NCBI GenBank assembly: GCA_937877545.1
Contig: CALFJE010000061.1
Span: 1-48,996 of the forward strand
Reading direction: 5' to 3'
From: an uncultured Selenomonadales bacterium
GTDB lineage: Bacteria; Bacillota; Negativicutes; Selenomonadales; Selenomonadaceae
DNA length: 48,996 nucleotides
Shown here: positions 39,145-47,115 of the stretch, piece after piece
Position numbering within the stretch: the first letter of the stretch is position 1
Layout: each line of letters opens with the position of its first letter
Made by a program: the position numbers and the translations under genes
Notes under the pieces: model-generated
Told to the model about the DNA's origin: nothing
Database searches by the model: none
Seen by the model: the letters and a program-made list of their open reading frames with translations, nothing else

Positions 39145-39552
39145 TTAAGTTCCCGCGCTGACGCCGTCACGGATGCATTTGGCAAGCTTGTCGCTTTCCT
39201 TTGCCGCGCTGTCGATTTTCATAATTTCGCGGCGGCAATCGTTGAGCACTTTAATAGCGTCGTCGATTTTTTTGAGCGTAAGCGTGTTTTCGTCGTCGGC
39301 AAGCTTTTTGACAGCCTGCTTGCAACTCTTGAAAAGCTCCTCCTTCAAATTTTCGCGGGAACGTTTCCGATTTTCAATCTCCCGCGCCAACTTTTCGAGC
39401 TGCTCCATGGTGTGCACCGCCGCAAGATAATCGTACTTCATCTGCGCAGAAAGCTTAACCTCCAAATCGTGGGCGTCGGTTATCGTGCCGCTGTCCAATG
39501 CGTCTTTGAACCTGTCGATAATCGCCAATGAATTCGCTGCTGAATCAGCCAC
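39145..39552 (-). CDS. Unknown helical/coiled-coil protein downstream of pnp (135 aa)
   Basis: Not recognised. A 135-aa, Lys/Glu/Asp-rich, predicted all-helical protein with a long heptad-like stretch (MEQLEKLAREIENRKRSRENL) and no membrane helix or enzyme motif. The GTG at 39552 is chosen because AAGGAG lies 8 bases upstream; a GTG 9 bases earlier starts inside that site. It follows pnp by 13 bp and precedes the flavoprotein gene by 3 bp. RNA-turnover partner is possible but only by proximity. Confidence 0.7.
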   Translation of the reverse strand: MADSAANSLAIIDRFKDALDSGTITDAHDLEVKLSAQMKYDYLAAVHTMEQLEKLAREIENRKRSRENLKEELFKSCKQAVKKLADDENTLTLKKIDDAIKVLNDCRREIMKIDSAAKESDKLAKCIRDGVSAGT

Positions 39553-39565
39553 TGCAATCACTCCT

Positions 39566-41884
39566 TTATCTGTCGCGTCTGCGCCGCCCGTCGCGCAAAT
39601 TCTTCAAGTCGCGCAAATCCTTAATCGTGCGCGATTCGTTATGCTTGGGCGGACGGTCGTTGCTCTTCGGTTTATCTGACGTCCTCGGCGGACGGTCTGA
39701 ATTTCCGGGACGGTCGTCGTTGCGCGGGCGGTCATTATTGCGCGGACGATCAAAACTGCGCGGCGGTCTGTCTTCTCTGCGCGGCTTGGGCGAATCACCC
39801 TCAAGCAGGGCGCGATGGCTGGCGTTGATTCTGCCCTTTTCGTCAATCTCGGTGATTTTGACTTTGAGCCGGTCGCCGACCTTAACCGCGTCCTCAACCG
39901 TCGGAATGCGCTTGTCGGACAGTTGCGATATATGAACCATTGCCTCCTTGCCGAACGCAATTTCCACGAACGCGCCCGTCGGCATAATCCGCGTAACCGG
40001 ACCCTCGAAAACGTCGCCTATCGCCACGTCGCGGACAATCTCCTCGATAATCTCAACGGCGCGGTCAATACCCTCGACATTTTTGGACGTAACAAAAATT
40101 TGCCCGTCCTCGTGAATATCAATTTCGACGCCCGTCTCCTCGATAATGCGGTTGATAATCTTGCCGCCCGTGCCGATAACCTCGCGGATTTTGTCAACGG
40201 GGATTTTCAGCGTGCGGACTCGCGGCGCGTAGGGTGACAGGTCGGCGGCGGGTTCGCTGATAACCTCAAGCATTTTGCCGAGGATAAAGCTCCTGCCGCG
40301 CTTAGCCTGAGCCAAGGCGTCGCTCAAAATTTCACGCGAAATGCCCGCAACCTTGATGTCCATTTGAATCGCCGTGACGCCCTCGGTCGTGCCCGCAACC
40401 TTGAAGTCCATATCGCCGAGCGCGTCCTCCATGCCCTGAATATCCGTCAAAATCGTGTGCGCGTCGCCGTCCTTGACAAGCCCCATAGCCACGCCGCTGA
40501 CAGGTCGCTTAATCGGAACGCCCGCCTGCATAAGGCTCAACGTACTGCCGCAAACGCTGCCCATTGAGCTGGAGCCGTTGCTCTCCAAAACCTCTGACAC
40601 AAGGCGAATCGTGTAGGGGAAGTCCTCAATCGACGGAATGACGGGGACAAGCGCACGCTCCGCCAACGCTCCGTGACCTATCTCGCGCCGACCGGGACTC
40701 CGCGCAGGACGCGCCTCGCCGACGCTGTAGCCGGGGAAATTGTAATGGTGCAGATAATGTTTGGTGTATTCCGGCTCCAAGCCGTCGATAATCTGTTCGT
40801 CGCCGATTGAGCCGAGCGTCGTTATCGTCAAAACTTGCGTCTGCCCGCGTGTGAATAAGCCCGAACCGTGCGTCCTGGCGAAAAGTCCGACCTCACAACT
40901 TATCGGGCGAACCTCCTCCAGCTCGCGACCGTCGGGGCGGATTTTCTCGTGCGTTATCATCTTGCGGACGATTTCTTTTTCCAGCTTGTAGAAGACCGCG
41001 CCGATTTCCTTTTCCACGTTCGGATAATCTTCAACGGGGAATTTTTCAAGCAACGCCGCGACGACCTCAGCCTTTACCGCGTCCAATGCCGCCTCGCGTG
41101 CCAACTTGTCGGGGTTGCGAATCACGGTATTGATTTTCTCCGCCGCAAGCTCGCGAACCGCCGCCGCTACTTCCTCGTTCGGCTGAAACAGCTTAACTTC
41201 GCGCTTTTCCTTGCCGACCGCCGCCATTATCTCCGCTTGGAAGGCGACGATTTTTTTAATTTCCTCGTGCCCGAACAGAATCGCCTCCAGGATAATTTCT
41301 TCGGGCAATTCCTTCGCGCCCGCCTCAACCATCATGACGGCATCTTTGGAGCCGGCTACGATTAAATCCATTTCCGAAACGTCAAGCTGCTCCTTGGTCG
41401 GGTTGATAATAAATTCGCCGTCGACGCGCCCGACGTGCACGCCCGCTATCGGTCCTGCGAAGGGAATATCGCTGACGCACAGCGCACAACTCGCGCCAAT
41501 CATGCCGGCGATTTCGGGGGCGTTATCCTCGTCGAAGCAAATGCACGTTGCGATAATCTGCACGTCGTTACGGAAGCCGTCGGGGAACAGCGGGCGAATC
41601 GGTCTGTCGATAAGGCGGCTCTTAAGAATCGCGCTGGTTTGCGGACGACCTTCGCGCTTAATGAAACCGCCGGGGATTTTGCCCGCCGAATACATTTTCT
41701 CCTCGAAGTCGACGGTCAGCGGGAAGAAGTCGACGCCCTCACGCGGCTCGGCGGACATGGTAGCCGCAACCAAAACCGCCGTGTCGCCGTAGCGGACGAG
41801 CACCGCGCCGTTTGCCTGCTTAGCCATCTTGCCGTGTTCGATGACCAATTTTCTGCCGCCGAGTTCCATTTCAAATGTGTCCAA
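39566..41884 (-). CDS. pnp: Polynucleotide phosphorylase
   Basis: Exoribonuclease that degrades RNA 3' to 5' with phosphate. The 772-aa protein has the first RNase PH domain (VLVAATMSAEPREGVDFFPL), helical linker, second RNase PH domain (GLFTRGQTQVLTITTLGS, GEARPARSPGRREIGHGALA), KH domain (IREVIGTGGKIINRIIEETG) and S1 domain (GDVFEGPVTRIMPTGAFVEI). A ~65-residue tail follows, built of Arg-Asp-Asn-Pro repeats (DRPRNNDRPRNDDRPGNSDR, then PPRTSDKPKSNDRPPKH), which is likely disordered and RNA-binding. I chose the TTG at 41884 (N-terminus DTFEMELGGRK, GGAGG 8 bases ahead). A leader hairpin lies just upstream. Confidence 0.96.
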   Translation of the reverse strand: MDTFEMELGGRKLVIEHGKMAKQANGAVLVRYGDTAVLVAATMSAEPREGVDFFPLTVDFEEKMYSAGKIPGGFIKREGRPQTSAILKSRLIDRPIRPLFPDGFRNDVQIIATCICFDEDNAPEIAGMIGASCALCVSDIPFAGPIAGVHVGRVDGEFIINPTKEQLDVSEMDLIVAGSKDAVMMVEAGAKELPEEIILEAILFGHEEIKKIVAFQAEIMAAVGKEKREVKLFQPNEEVAAAVRELAAEKINTVIRNPDKLAREAALDAVKAEVVAALLEKFPVEDYPNVEKEIGAVFYKLEKEIVRKMITHEKIRPDGRELEEVRPISCEVGLFARTHGSGLFTRGQTQVLTITTLGSIGDEQIIDGLEPEYTKHYLHHYNFPGYSVGEARPARSPGRREIGHGALAERALVPVIPSIEDFPYTIRLVSEVLESNGSSSMGSVCGSTLSLMQAGVPIKRPVSGVAMGLVKDGDAHTILTDIQGMEDALGDMDFKVAGTTEGVTAIQMDIKVAGISREILSDALAQAKRGRSFILGKMLEVISEPAADLSPYAPRVRTLKIPVDKIREVIGTGGKIINRIIEETGVEIDIHEDGQIFVTSKNVEGIDRAVEIIEEIVRDVAIGDVFEGPVTRIMPTGAFVEIAFGKEAMVHISQLSDKRIPTVEDAVKVGDRLKVKITEIDEKGRINASHRALLEGDSPKPRREDRPPRSFDRPRNNDRPRNDDRPGNSDRPPRTSDKPKSNDRPPKHNESRTIKDLRDLKNLRDGRRRRDR

Positions 41885-41903
41885 ATCATTTTTCCTCCTA
41901 ATC

Positions 41904-41929
41904 TTTTGTCGCGCTAACCTTCGACAAAA
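41904..41929 (-). promoter_or_regulatory. Stem-loop in the pnp leader, next to the ribosome site
   Basis: TTTTGTC (41904-41910) pairs with GACAAAA (41923-41929) around a 12-nt loop. On the minus strand it ends six bases before CCTCC/GGAGG of pnp. In other bacteria pnp controls its own leader through hairpin cleavage; that function here is inference. Confidence 0.4.
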
Positions 41930-42007
41930 AAGCGTTACTTCCTTCAAATCGTGAGGCGGTTGAACGAATCCGCGCTTGGAATGACGGGGAAAAATTTTTT
42001 CAAGGAT

Positions 42008-42035
42008 TTGTTTCTTGAACGATAACTGCTATAAT
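42008..42035 (+). promoter_or_regulatory. Putative extended -10 promoter of the SpeD-like/CobT operon
   Basis: TTGTTT (42008-42013), 16-bp spacer ending in TGC, TATAAT (42030-42035). The start codon of the SpeD-like gene follows 22 bases after the -10 box, giving a very short leader with one CTGCGCGG copy in it. Confidence 0.5.
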
Positions 42036-42057
42036 CTGCGCGGAAAGGGTGAACGCC

Positions 42058-42504
42058 ATGAAAATTTTAGCGCGACAATTAACGTTGGACTTGTATAACT
42101 GCGACAGTGCCCGCCTCGGCAACGTCGACGAAATAAAAAATGCTTTGAGCGGCGTAATCGGCGCGGAGCCGCGTTTGAAAGCCGAGGTTATCGACGAGGG
42201 GCATTGTTCGCTTATCGGTGCCTTCGCCGAGGGGCATATCGCCCTGCACGTCTACAAGGAGCTGCGCTATGTTGCCGTCGATATTTTCACTTGCTCCGAC
42301 TCCGGCGACCCCGACGAACTTGCCAAGATTATCGGCAAATTTTTTAAGCCCGATAAAACCAAGTCCACGTTCCTCAAGCGCGGTGACTTCGGTCTTGAAC
42401 GCGAAATTAAGCCCAAGATAAAAGTCCGCGTCGCGCCGCTAAGACGGGTTAAAAACGCGGGCGCAAAAGTCGTAAAAACATTGGTGCGGAGGGGCAAGGA
42501 ATGA
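42058..42504 (+). CDS. S-adenosylmethionine decarboxylase-like protein lacking the self-cleavage serine
   Basis: A 148-aa protein with the fold signature of prokaryotic SpeD: EGHCSLIGAFAEGHIALHVY and KELRYVAVDIFTCSDSGDP. In active SpeD the motif is ESH-IAIH, where Ser is the site of self-cleavage and becomes the pyruvoyl cofactor; here codons GAG GGG CAT give Glu58-Gly59-His60, so no pyruvoyl group can form in the usual way. His64 and Cys79, equivalent to other active-site residues, remain. So either it has lost decarboxylase activity or it does something else. The basic C-terminal tail (KPKIKVRVAPLRRVKNAGAK) is not usual. ATG at 42058 behind AAAGGG. Coupled (ATGA) to the CobT fusion gene. 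Confidence 0.8.
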   Translation: MKILARQLTLDLYNCDSARLGNVDEIKNALSGVIGAEPRLKAEVIDEGHCSLIGAFAEGHIALHVYKELRYVAVDIFTCSDSGDPDELAKIIGKFFKPDKTKSTFLKRGDFGLEREIKPKIKVRVAPLRRVKNAGAKVVKTLVRRGKE

Positions 42505-44537
42505 CTTTTACTCATGTCGCCGAGCTTTATCGGAGTGTCGGCAAATCGCAAAAGTGCACGTTCATATTCTGCGCGGATCACGGCGTCGCGGCGGAAAACG
42601 TCAGCGCGTATCCGCAAGCCACAACCGCCGGCATGATTAAAAATTATCTGGTCGACGACGGAGCCGCCGCCAATGCCTTTGCCAAGTTCGCCTACTCCGA
42701 GCTGTACGTCGTGGACGTGGGCGTCGACGCCGACATTGCCAATCTGCCGGGGCTGGTCGACAGGAAAATCACTCGCGGCACCAACAATATCGCCAAAGGA
42801 GCCGCCATGACATTCGAGGACGCAATGGAGTCCGTCCGAATCGGCAAGAAGTTAGCCGAGGAGGCGATTAAGGCGGGTTGCAACTGCTTCCTTATCGGCG
42901 AAATGGGTATCGGCAACACGACCGTCGCCGCCGCCATGACAGCCGCTTATCTTAAACTGCCGCCCGAAAAAGTCACGGGGCGCGGCTCCAATATCGACGA
43001 CGAAAAATTTATCCGCAAGGTTAAGACCGTCAAGCGTGCGCTCCGCGTCAACAAGCCCAATCCCGACAGCTTGCTTGACGTGCTGACCAAAGTCGGCGGC
43101 TACGAATTCGGCGCAATGGCGGGCGTGATTATCGCGGCTTATCATCATAAATGCGTTGTGATTCTTGACGGCTTTAACAGTTCCGTTGCCGCGCTGGTTG
43201 CCGAGGAGATTCTGCCGCATTCGGTGGAGTGTCTTATCGCCTCGCACGTCGGGCGCGAAGTCGGACACAGAGCGATTCTGGAGCACCTTGAACTTACGCC
43301 GATTTTCAATCTTGACCTTGCCTTGGGCGAGGCTGTCGGTTCGTCAATCGCCGCGAGGATTCTGGACAATCTGGTTTACATTTTCGTTTGCGGACCCGAC
43401 GCCGATTTTGAGGGCGAGCTGGTCGAGGAGGATACCGCGCTTGAAAACTTTAAGCGGCAACTGGGTATCGACGACATTGAGGGGCTTGATACGATTGAGG
43501 ACGTGCAGGAGCTTTTCGGCGACGAGATTCAGATTGAGGAGATACCGCTGGACTTCCACGTAAGCGAACACCGCATGGAAAGCGTGGAGTTGCCGTTCAG
43601 CACGCAAAAGCTTAACATTCCGCGCACGTACCCGATGGCGGTTCGGATAATGGGCGAGGACGAGGACGAGCTTATCGCCGCCACCGACAGGACGTTTAAT
43701 TTTTATTTGCGGACGATGCCGCGCCTCCACGATCGCCCCATGAATAATTGCCGCGAATTCCTCGACACCTTGACCAAGCCGTGCGGCAGTCTGGGCGTTT
43801 TGGAGGAAATTGCGATTCAAACGGCGGGCATAGCCAACGAAGACCGCCCGCCCAATAAGCTCCGTCACGGCGCGATTGCCTTTACCAACATGGAAAATTG
43901 CCCGTCGCTTGTCGACCCCGATAACTACGACCCCAAGGATAAGGACGCCCGCCGCGATTTGTCCCTGGACTTCAGCGCGACGACGCGGACTTTCGGCATG
44001 AAAATATTTTTGGGCGTCGTCGACCCGGCGGAAAATCTCAACGTCGCTTTTAACTTCGGGCGCAACCTCGCCGAGGAAGCCACCTTCGACACGCCGATTA
44101 TCGCGGTCACGGCTCTTAGCAACTTGGTAGTGGAGAAGCTCGCGGATAATTTTGCCGAAACGCTGTTGACGGCGGCGGGCGACTTGAAATATCCGCCCGA
44201 AGAATTTTTGCAACACGTGCCCAAGGAATATCGTTGCATGACGAGCGCGATTATCGGGGCATTGGTGGCGGCGGCGCACAATTCCACGCTGGTAGTCGTC
44301 GACACGGGCGCGACCGACATCATTACGCGCTATCTGGAAAAGATTTGCCCCGAAATTCGACCGTTTGTCTTGCGTTCGGCTCAACTTATCGAGTATGCAA
44401 ACGAGGACGGCAATCCAATCGGCTTTGACGGCGAGGCGGCTTGCATGGGCGTCGAGATTGTCGAGGCGGCTCTTACCATGCTTAACGAAATGAAAACTTT
44501 CGAGGAGACGGGCGTTGAAAAGGCAATTAGGAATTAG
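42501..44537 (+). CDS. Tandem CobT-CobT fusion, nicotinate-nucleotide:lower-ligand phosphoribosyltransferase (ArsAB-like)
   Basis: Activates the lower ligand of cobamides (B12-type cofactors). The 678-aa protein is two CobT domains in one chain. The first copy (about 15-320) has FCADHGVAAENVSAYPQATT, GTNNIAKGAAMTFEDAM, GEMGIGNTTVAAAMTAAY, GRGSNIDDEKFIRK, VVILDGFNSSVAALVAEE and LALGEAVGSS, which carries the presumed catalytic Glu. The usual N-terminal KPPGSLG segment is missing from it. The second copy (about 395-665) has that segment (LTKPCGSLGVLEEIAIQTAG) but its later motifs are decayed (VVVDTGATDIITR, FDGEAACMGVEIVEAALTM). In Sporomusa the phenol-activating enzyme ArsAB is a heterodimer of two CobT paralogues, one catalytic; this looks like a fused version. 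Substrate is inference. Confidence 0.82.
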   Translation: MTFTHVAELYRSVGKSQKCTFIFCADHGVAAENVSAYPQATTAGMIKNYLVDDGAAANAFAKFAYSELYVVDVGVDADIANLPGLVDRKITRGTNNIAKGAAMTFEDAMESVRIGKKLAEEAIKAGCNCFLIGEMGIGNTTVAAAMTAAYLKLPPEKVTGRGSNIDDEKFIRKVKTVKRALRVNKPNPDSLLDVLTKVGGYEFGAMAGVIIAAYHHKCVVILDGFNSSVAALVAEEILPHSVECLIASHVGREVGHRAILEHLELTPIFNLDLALGEAVGSSIAARILDNLVYIFVCGPDADFEGELVEEDTALENFKRQLGIDDIEGLDTIEDVQELFGDEIQIEEIPLDFHVSEHRMESVELPFSTQKLNIPRTYPMAVRIMGEDEDELIAATDRTFNFYLRTMPRLHDRPMNNCREFLDTLTKPCGSLGVLEEIAIQTAGIANEDRPPNKLRHGAIAFTNMENCPSLVDPDNYDPKDKDARRDLSLDFSATTRTFGMKIFLGVVDPAENLNVAFNFGRNLAEEATFDTPIIAVTALSNLVVEKLADNFAETLLTAAGDLKYPPEEFLQHVPKEYRCMTSAIIGALVAAAHNSTLVVVDTGATDIITRYLEKICPEIRPFVLRSAQLIEYANEDGNPIGFDGEAACMGVEIVEAALTMLNEMKTFEETGVEKAIRN

Positions 44538-44559
44538 GAAGGAGGAATGGGGAATGAAA
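44525..44559 (+). repeat. Heptad repeat array at the end of the CobT fusion gene
   Basis: Five 7-base units in a row: AATTAGG, AATTAGG, AAGGAGG, AATGGGG, AATGAAA. They cover the CobT-fusion stop codon and form the GGAGG site of the next gene. A second 7-base array of similar sequence lies at 46871-46898. Confidence 0.6.
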
Positions 44560-45519
44560 ATTGTTGTGCTCGACGGCTACACACTTAACCCCGGCGATTT
44601 GAGCTGGGACGCTCTTAAAGCTTTGGGCGACTGCACCGTTTACGACCGCACAAGCTTGACCGATACCGCCGAAATTATTTCCCGTATCGGCTCCGCGCAG
44701 ATTGTCTTCACGAACAAGACGCCCCTCACACGTGAAATCCTCGCCGCCTGCAACGTTAAATATATCGGCGTGCTCGCCACCGGCTACAACGTCGTCGACA
44801 CTGCGGCGGCTAAGGAGCTTAATATCCCCGTCACCAACGTCCCCGACTACAGCACGGCGGCGGTTGCTCAAGCCGCTTTTGCCCTGCTGTTGGAGATTTG
44901 TAATCGCGTGGCGCATCACAGTCAAGCCGTTCACGCGGGGCGTTGGACGAACAGCCCCGACTTTTGCTTTTGGGATTATCCGCTGATTGAACTTGCCGGC
45001 AAGACCATGGGAATTATCGGCTACGGGCGAATCGGGCAGACCACCGCCAAGTTGGCTCAAGCGTTCGGCATGAAGGTTATCGCGTTCGCGCCAAGCCGCC
45101 AAGTCGGGACAAAGCTCGGCGATTGTTCGTTCGTCGATTTGGATACGCTCTTTGCAAGCTCGGACGTTATCGCTCTGCATTGCCCGCTGTTCCCGTCGAC
45201 GCAAGGCATAATCTGCGCGGAGACTATCGCCAAGATGAAGGACGGCGTTATAATCCTTAACAACGGACGCGGCGGGCTGGTCGTCGAGACGGATTTACGT
45301 GCGGCTCTCGACAGCGGCAAGGTAGCGGCGGCGGGCGTCGACGTGGCAAGCTCCGAACCGATTAAAAGCGATAATCCGCTCCTCGGCGCGAAGAATTGTT
45401 TTATCACGCCGCATATCAGCTGGGCGTCCAAAGAATCGCGCACGCGCCTCATGAACATTGCCGTCGATAATCTTAAGGCTTGGCTGGCGGGCAACCCCGT
45501 CAACGTCGTCAATGCTTGA
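44554..45519 (+). CDS. D-2-hydroxyacid dehydrogenase (glycerate dehydrogenase-like)
   Basis: NAD(P)-dependent reductase of 2-oxoacids such as hydroxypyruvate. The 321-aa protein has the Rossmann motif GIIGYGRIGQTTAKLA, and the catalytic residues Arg (NNGRGGLVVETDL), Glu (DVASSEPIKSDNPLL) and His (ITPHISWAS), the PHISWAS form being typical of glycerate dehydrogenase. Substrate is not certain. ATG at 44554 with GGAGG 8 bases upstream, where the ribosome site lies inside a heptad repeat. The next gene starts inside its last codons. Confidence 0.85.
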   Translation: MKIVVLDGYTLNPGDLSWDALKALGDCTVYDRTSLTDTAEIISRIGSAQIVFTNKTPLTREILAACNVKYIGVLATGYNVVDTAAAKELNIPVTNVPDYSTAAVAQAAFALLLEICNRVAHHSQAVHAGRWTNSPDFCFWDYPLIELAGKTMGIIGYGRIGQTTAKLAQAFGMKVIAFAPSRQVGTKLGDCSFVDLDTLFASSDVIALHCPLFPSTQGIICAETIAKMKDGVIILNNGRGGLVVETDLRAALDSGKVAAAGVDVASSEPIKSDNPLLGAKNCFITPHISWASKESRTRLMNIAVDNLKAWLAGNPVNVVNA

Positions 45520-46621
45520 GTTGGGTGACGCGGCGTTAATCGCGGGGGCGGCATTGCTAATCGCGCTGTTCAACGCGGTGTTGGCTAAGCGGTTGCCGTT
45601 GTATTTGGCGGGTCGGCGATTGTCAAAGCTCGGCGTGACGCTCCACAAGCCCGACGCGCTTAAGTTGGTGCCCGACGTTGAAGTCGTTGCCATGTCTTAC
45701 AATCGGATTTTGACTTGCAACGAGTATCGCATAACGGACATTGTGCCCGATTACGCCTCGCAAAACGCATTGCTGACGGTGGCGGCAAGTGCCGAGCGTG
45801 ACGCGGAAAATCCGTTGGGGCGGGCGATTTACGCCACGGCGATAAGTCGGGCGTTCCGCTTGCGCAAGTCGACGGACTTTAAGGAATTGCCGGGGCGCGG
45901 CGTCGAGGCTCAAGTTGACGGCAGATTGATTCGCGTTGGCGACAGTCGTTGGCTTGAAACTTTGGGTACCGACATCAATACGCGGCTCCGCACCAAGATT
46001 GACCAATTCCTCGTAAAGGGCAAGACGGTCGTCGTCGTGTGTACCGGCAGGGTGGCTCGCGGGCTTATCGCGCTCAAGGACGATTTCAGTGACGACGCCA
46101 AAAATTTTCTCGCCGAACTTAAGATAAACAAAATGGAAACGCTCCTGCTGACGGCGGTACCAAAAAAAATGGCGAATCGAATAGGGAAGGAATTTTTAAT
46201 CGACCACGTGCGCACGAACCTCACGCCCGAAGGCAAGGCTCGCGAAGTTCAGATTTTCCGCGCCAAGGGCAAAGTGGTCGCGGTTATCGGCTCGGACGTT
46301 CAAGACTTGCCCGCGCTGAGCAATGCCGACGTATCGTTTATGACGGCGGGCGGCTCGCTTAAATCTGCGGAGCTTGAAGTCAAACCCGACTTTGAACTCC
46401 CGAAGCCCGAAAGTTTCTTGACGGTGCGGGCGTTGGCGTCAAAGGTTATCGACGCGCTCAAGTTGAACGGGCGATTGGCGGCGGCGCAACTCGTGCTGAT
46501 ACCGCCGGCGTTGTTGTCGATATTGGAAAGCCCGCCGATACCGTTCGGACACGCGGCGGCGTTGGCGGGCGCGATAATCTTCGGCGCAATAATCGCGGCA
46601 AACTCGTTGCGCATGAAGTGA
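45512..46621 (+). CDS. P-type ATPase-like pseudoenzyme (P1B-like, catalytic Asp absent)
   Basis: A 369-aa relative of the nucleotide-binding and phosphorylation half of heavy-metal P-type ATPases. VEVVAMSYNRILTCNEYRIT aligns with the DKTGTLT motif but has Ser in place of the phosphorylated Asp. The HP site is AENPLGRAI (His lost), TGD is LLTAVPKKMA, and GDGxND is IGSDVQDLPALSNAD. The order of these blocks is still perfect, plus the usual PGRGVEAQVDGRLIRVGD and two C-terminal membrane segments. Only one N-terminal hydrophobic segment remains (about 6-27), so the metal transport channel is missing. Not an obvious frameshift wreck: the frame is open and the motifs are changed, not truncated. ATG at 45512 lacks a clear ribosome site. 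Confidence 0.75.
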   Translation: MLELGDAALIAGAALLIALFNAVLAKRLPLYLAGRRLSKLGVTLHKPDALKLVPDVEVVAMSYNRILTCNEYRITDIVPDYASQNALLTVAASAERDAENPLGRAIYATAISRAFRLRKSTDFKELPGRGVEAQVDGRLIRVGDSRWLETLGTDINTRLRTKIDQFLVKGKTVVVVCTGRVARGLIALKDDFSDDAKNFLAELKINKMETLLLTAVPKKMANRIGKEFLIDHVRTNLTPEGKAREVQIFRAKGKVVAVIGSDVQDLPALSNADVSFMTAGGSLKSAELEVKPDFELPKPESFLTVRALASKVIDALKLNGRLAAAQLVLIPPALLSILESPPIPFGHAAALAGAIIFGAIIAANSLRMK

Positions 46622-46635
46622 TTGGAGCGGATAAA

Positions 46636-47115
46636 TTGAAGTGGATAAATCATCAAATCGTTACGGGCTTTATCGTTTGCACGGCGACGGACGACGCATT
46701 GTTTACGGCTTCGGCGATAGTGGGGGCGGTCTTGCCCGACAGAGTGGAAGGCTCGCCGCCGCAGGAAAGTTCGGCTTATTGGCAGTGGCGCAAAAAGCAT
46801 CGGACGTGGTCGCATTACCCGCTAATTTATATCGCGCTGATAGCCGCCGCGCAGTACGTCCAACCCCTGCTCCCTAATCCCTATTCCCTAATCCCTACCC
46901 TGATAACTTACGCGCTGGTCGGGGCGTTGTTGCACATAGCCGAGGACGCGCTGTGCGGAAAGGTGCCGCTCCTTACGCCGCGTAAAAATTTCGGGATAAA
47001 GCTGTTCAAGGTCGGCTCGTGGCGCGAATATTTCTTCGCCGCGCTGATAATCGCCGTGTGTTTGTTCCTACGATTCGGAGACTTTGACTTGTTGAGGAGT
47101 TATTTGGGTTTATGA
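46636..47115 (+). CDS. YdjM-like membrane protein (DUF457, predicted membrane metal-dependent hydrolase)
   Basis: A 159-aa inner-membrane protein with about four hydrophobic segments. KWINHQIVTGF at the start and WRKKHRTWSHYPL in the first loop (paired His, HRTWSH) are the family signature; ALLHIAEDALCGKVPLL has a further His-Glu-Asp set that could bind a metal. TTG at 46636 is chosen because GGAG lies 8 bases upstream and it gives the family start; a GTG 18 bases earlier is in frame. A heptad repeat array inside the gene encodes the stretch PNPYSLIPTL. Function of this family is not established. Confidence 0.78.
   Translation: MKWINHQIVTGFIVCTATDDALFTASAIVGAVLPDRVEGSPPQESSAYWQWRKKHRTWSHYPLIYIALIAAAQYVQPLLPNPYSLIPTLITYALVGALLHIAEDALCGKVPLLTPRKNFGIKLFKVGSWREYFFAALIIAVCLFLRFGDFDLLRSYLGL
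46871..46898 (+). repeat. Heptad repeat array within the YdjM-like gene
   Basis: Four 7-base units, TCCCTAA TCCCTAT TCCCTAA TCCCTAC, inside the coding frame; reverse complement units read AGGGATT/AGGGAAT, similar to the AATTAGG units at 44525. It adds a proline/serine/leucine stretch without breaking the frame. Confidence 0.6.

Noticed and set aside
38488..39531. Plus-strand frame of 347 codons opposite the flavoprotein and helical protein genes
   Set aside because: Antisense of recognised or well-spaced minus genes; composition is Arg/Phe/Ala-rich, shadow-like.
43344..44384. Minus-strand frame of 346 codons opposite the CobT fusion
   Set aside because: Antisense of a clear CobT-domain gene; no ribosome site or domain.
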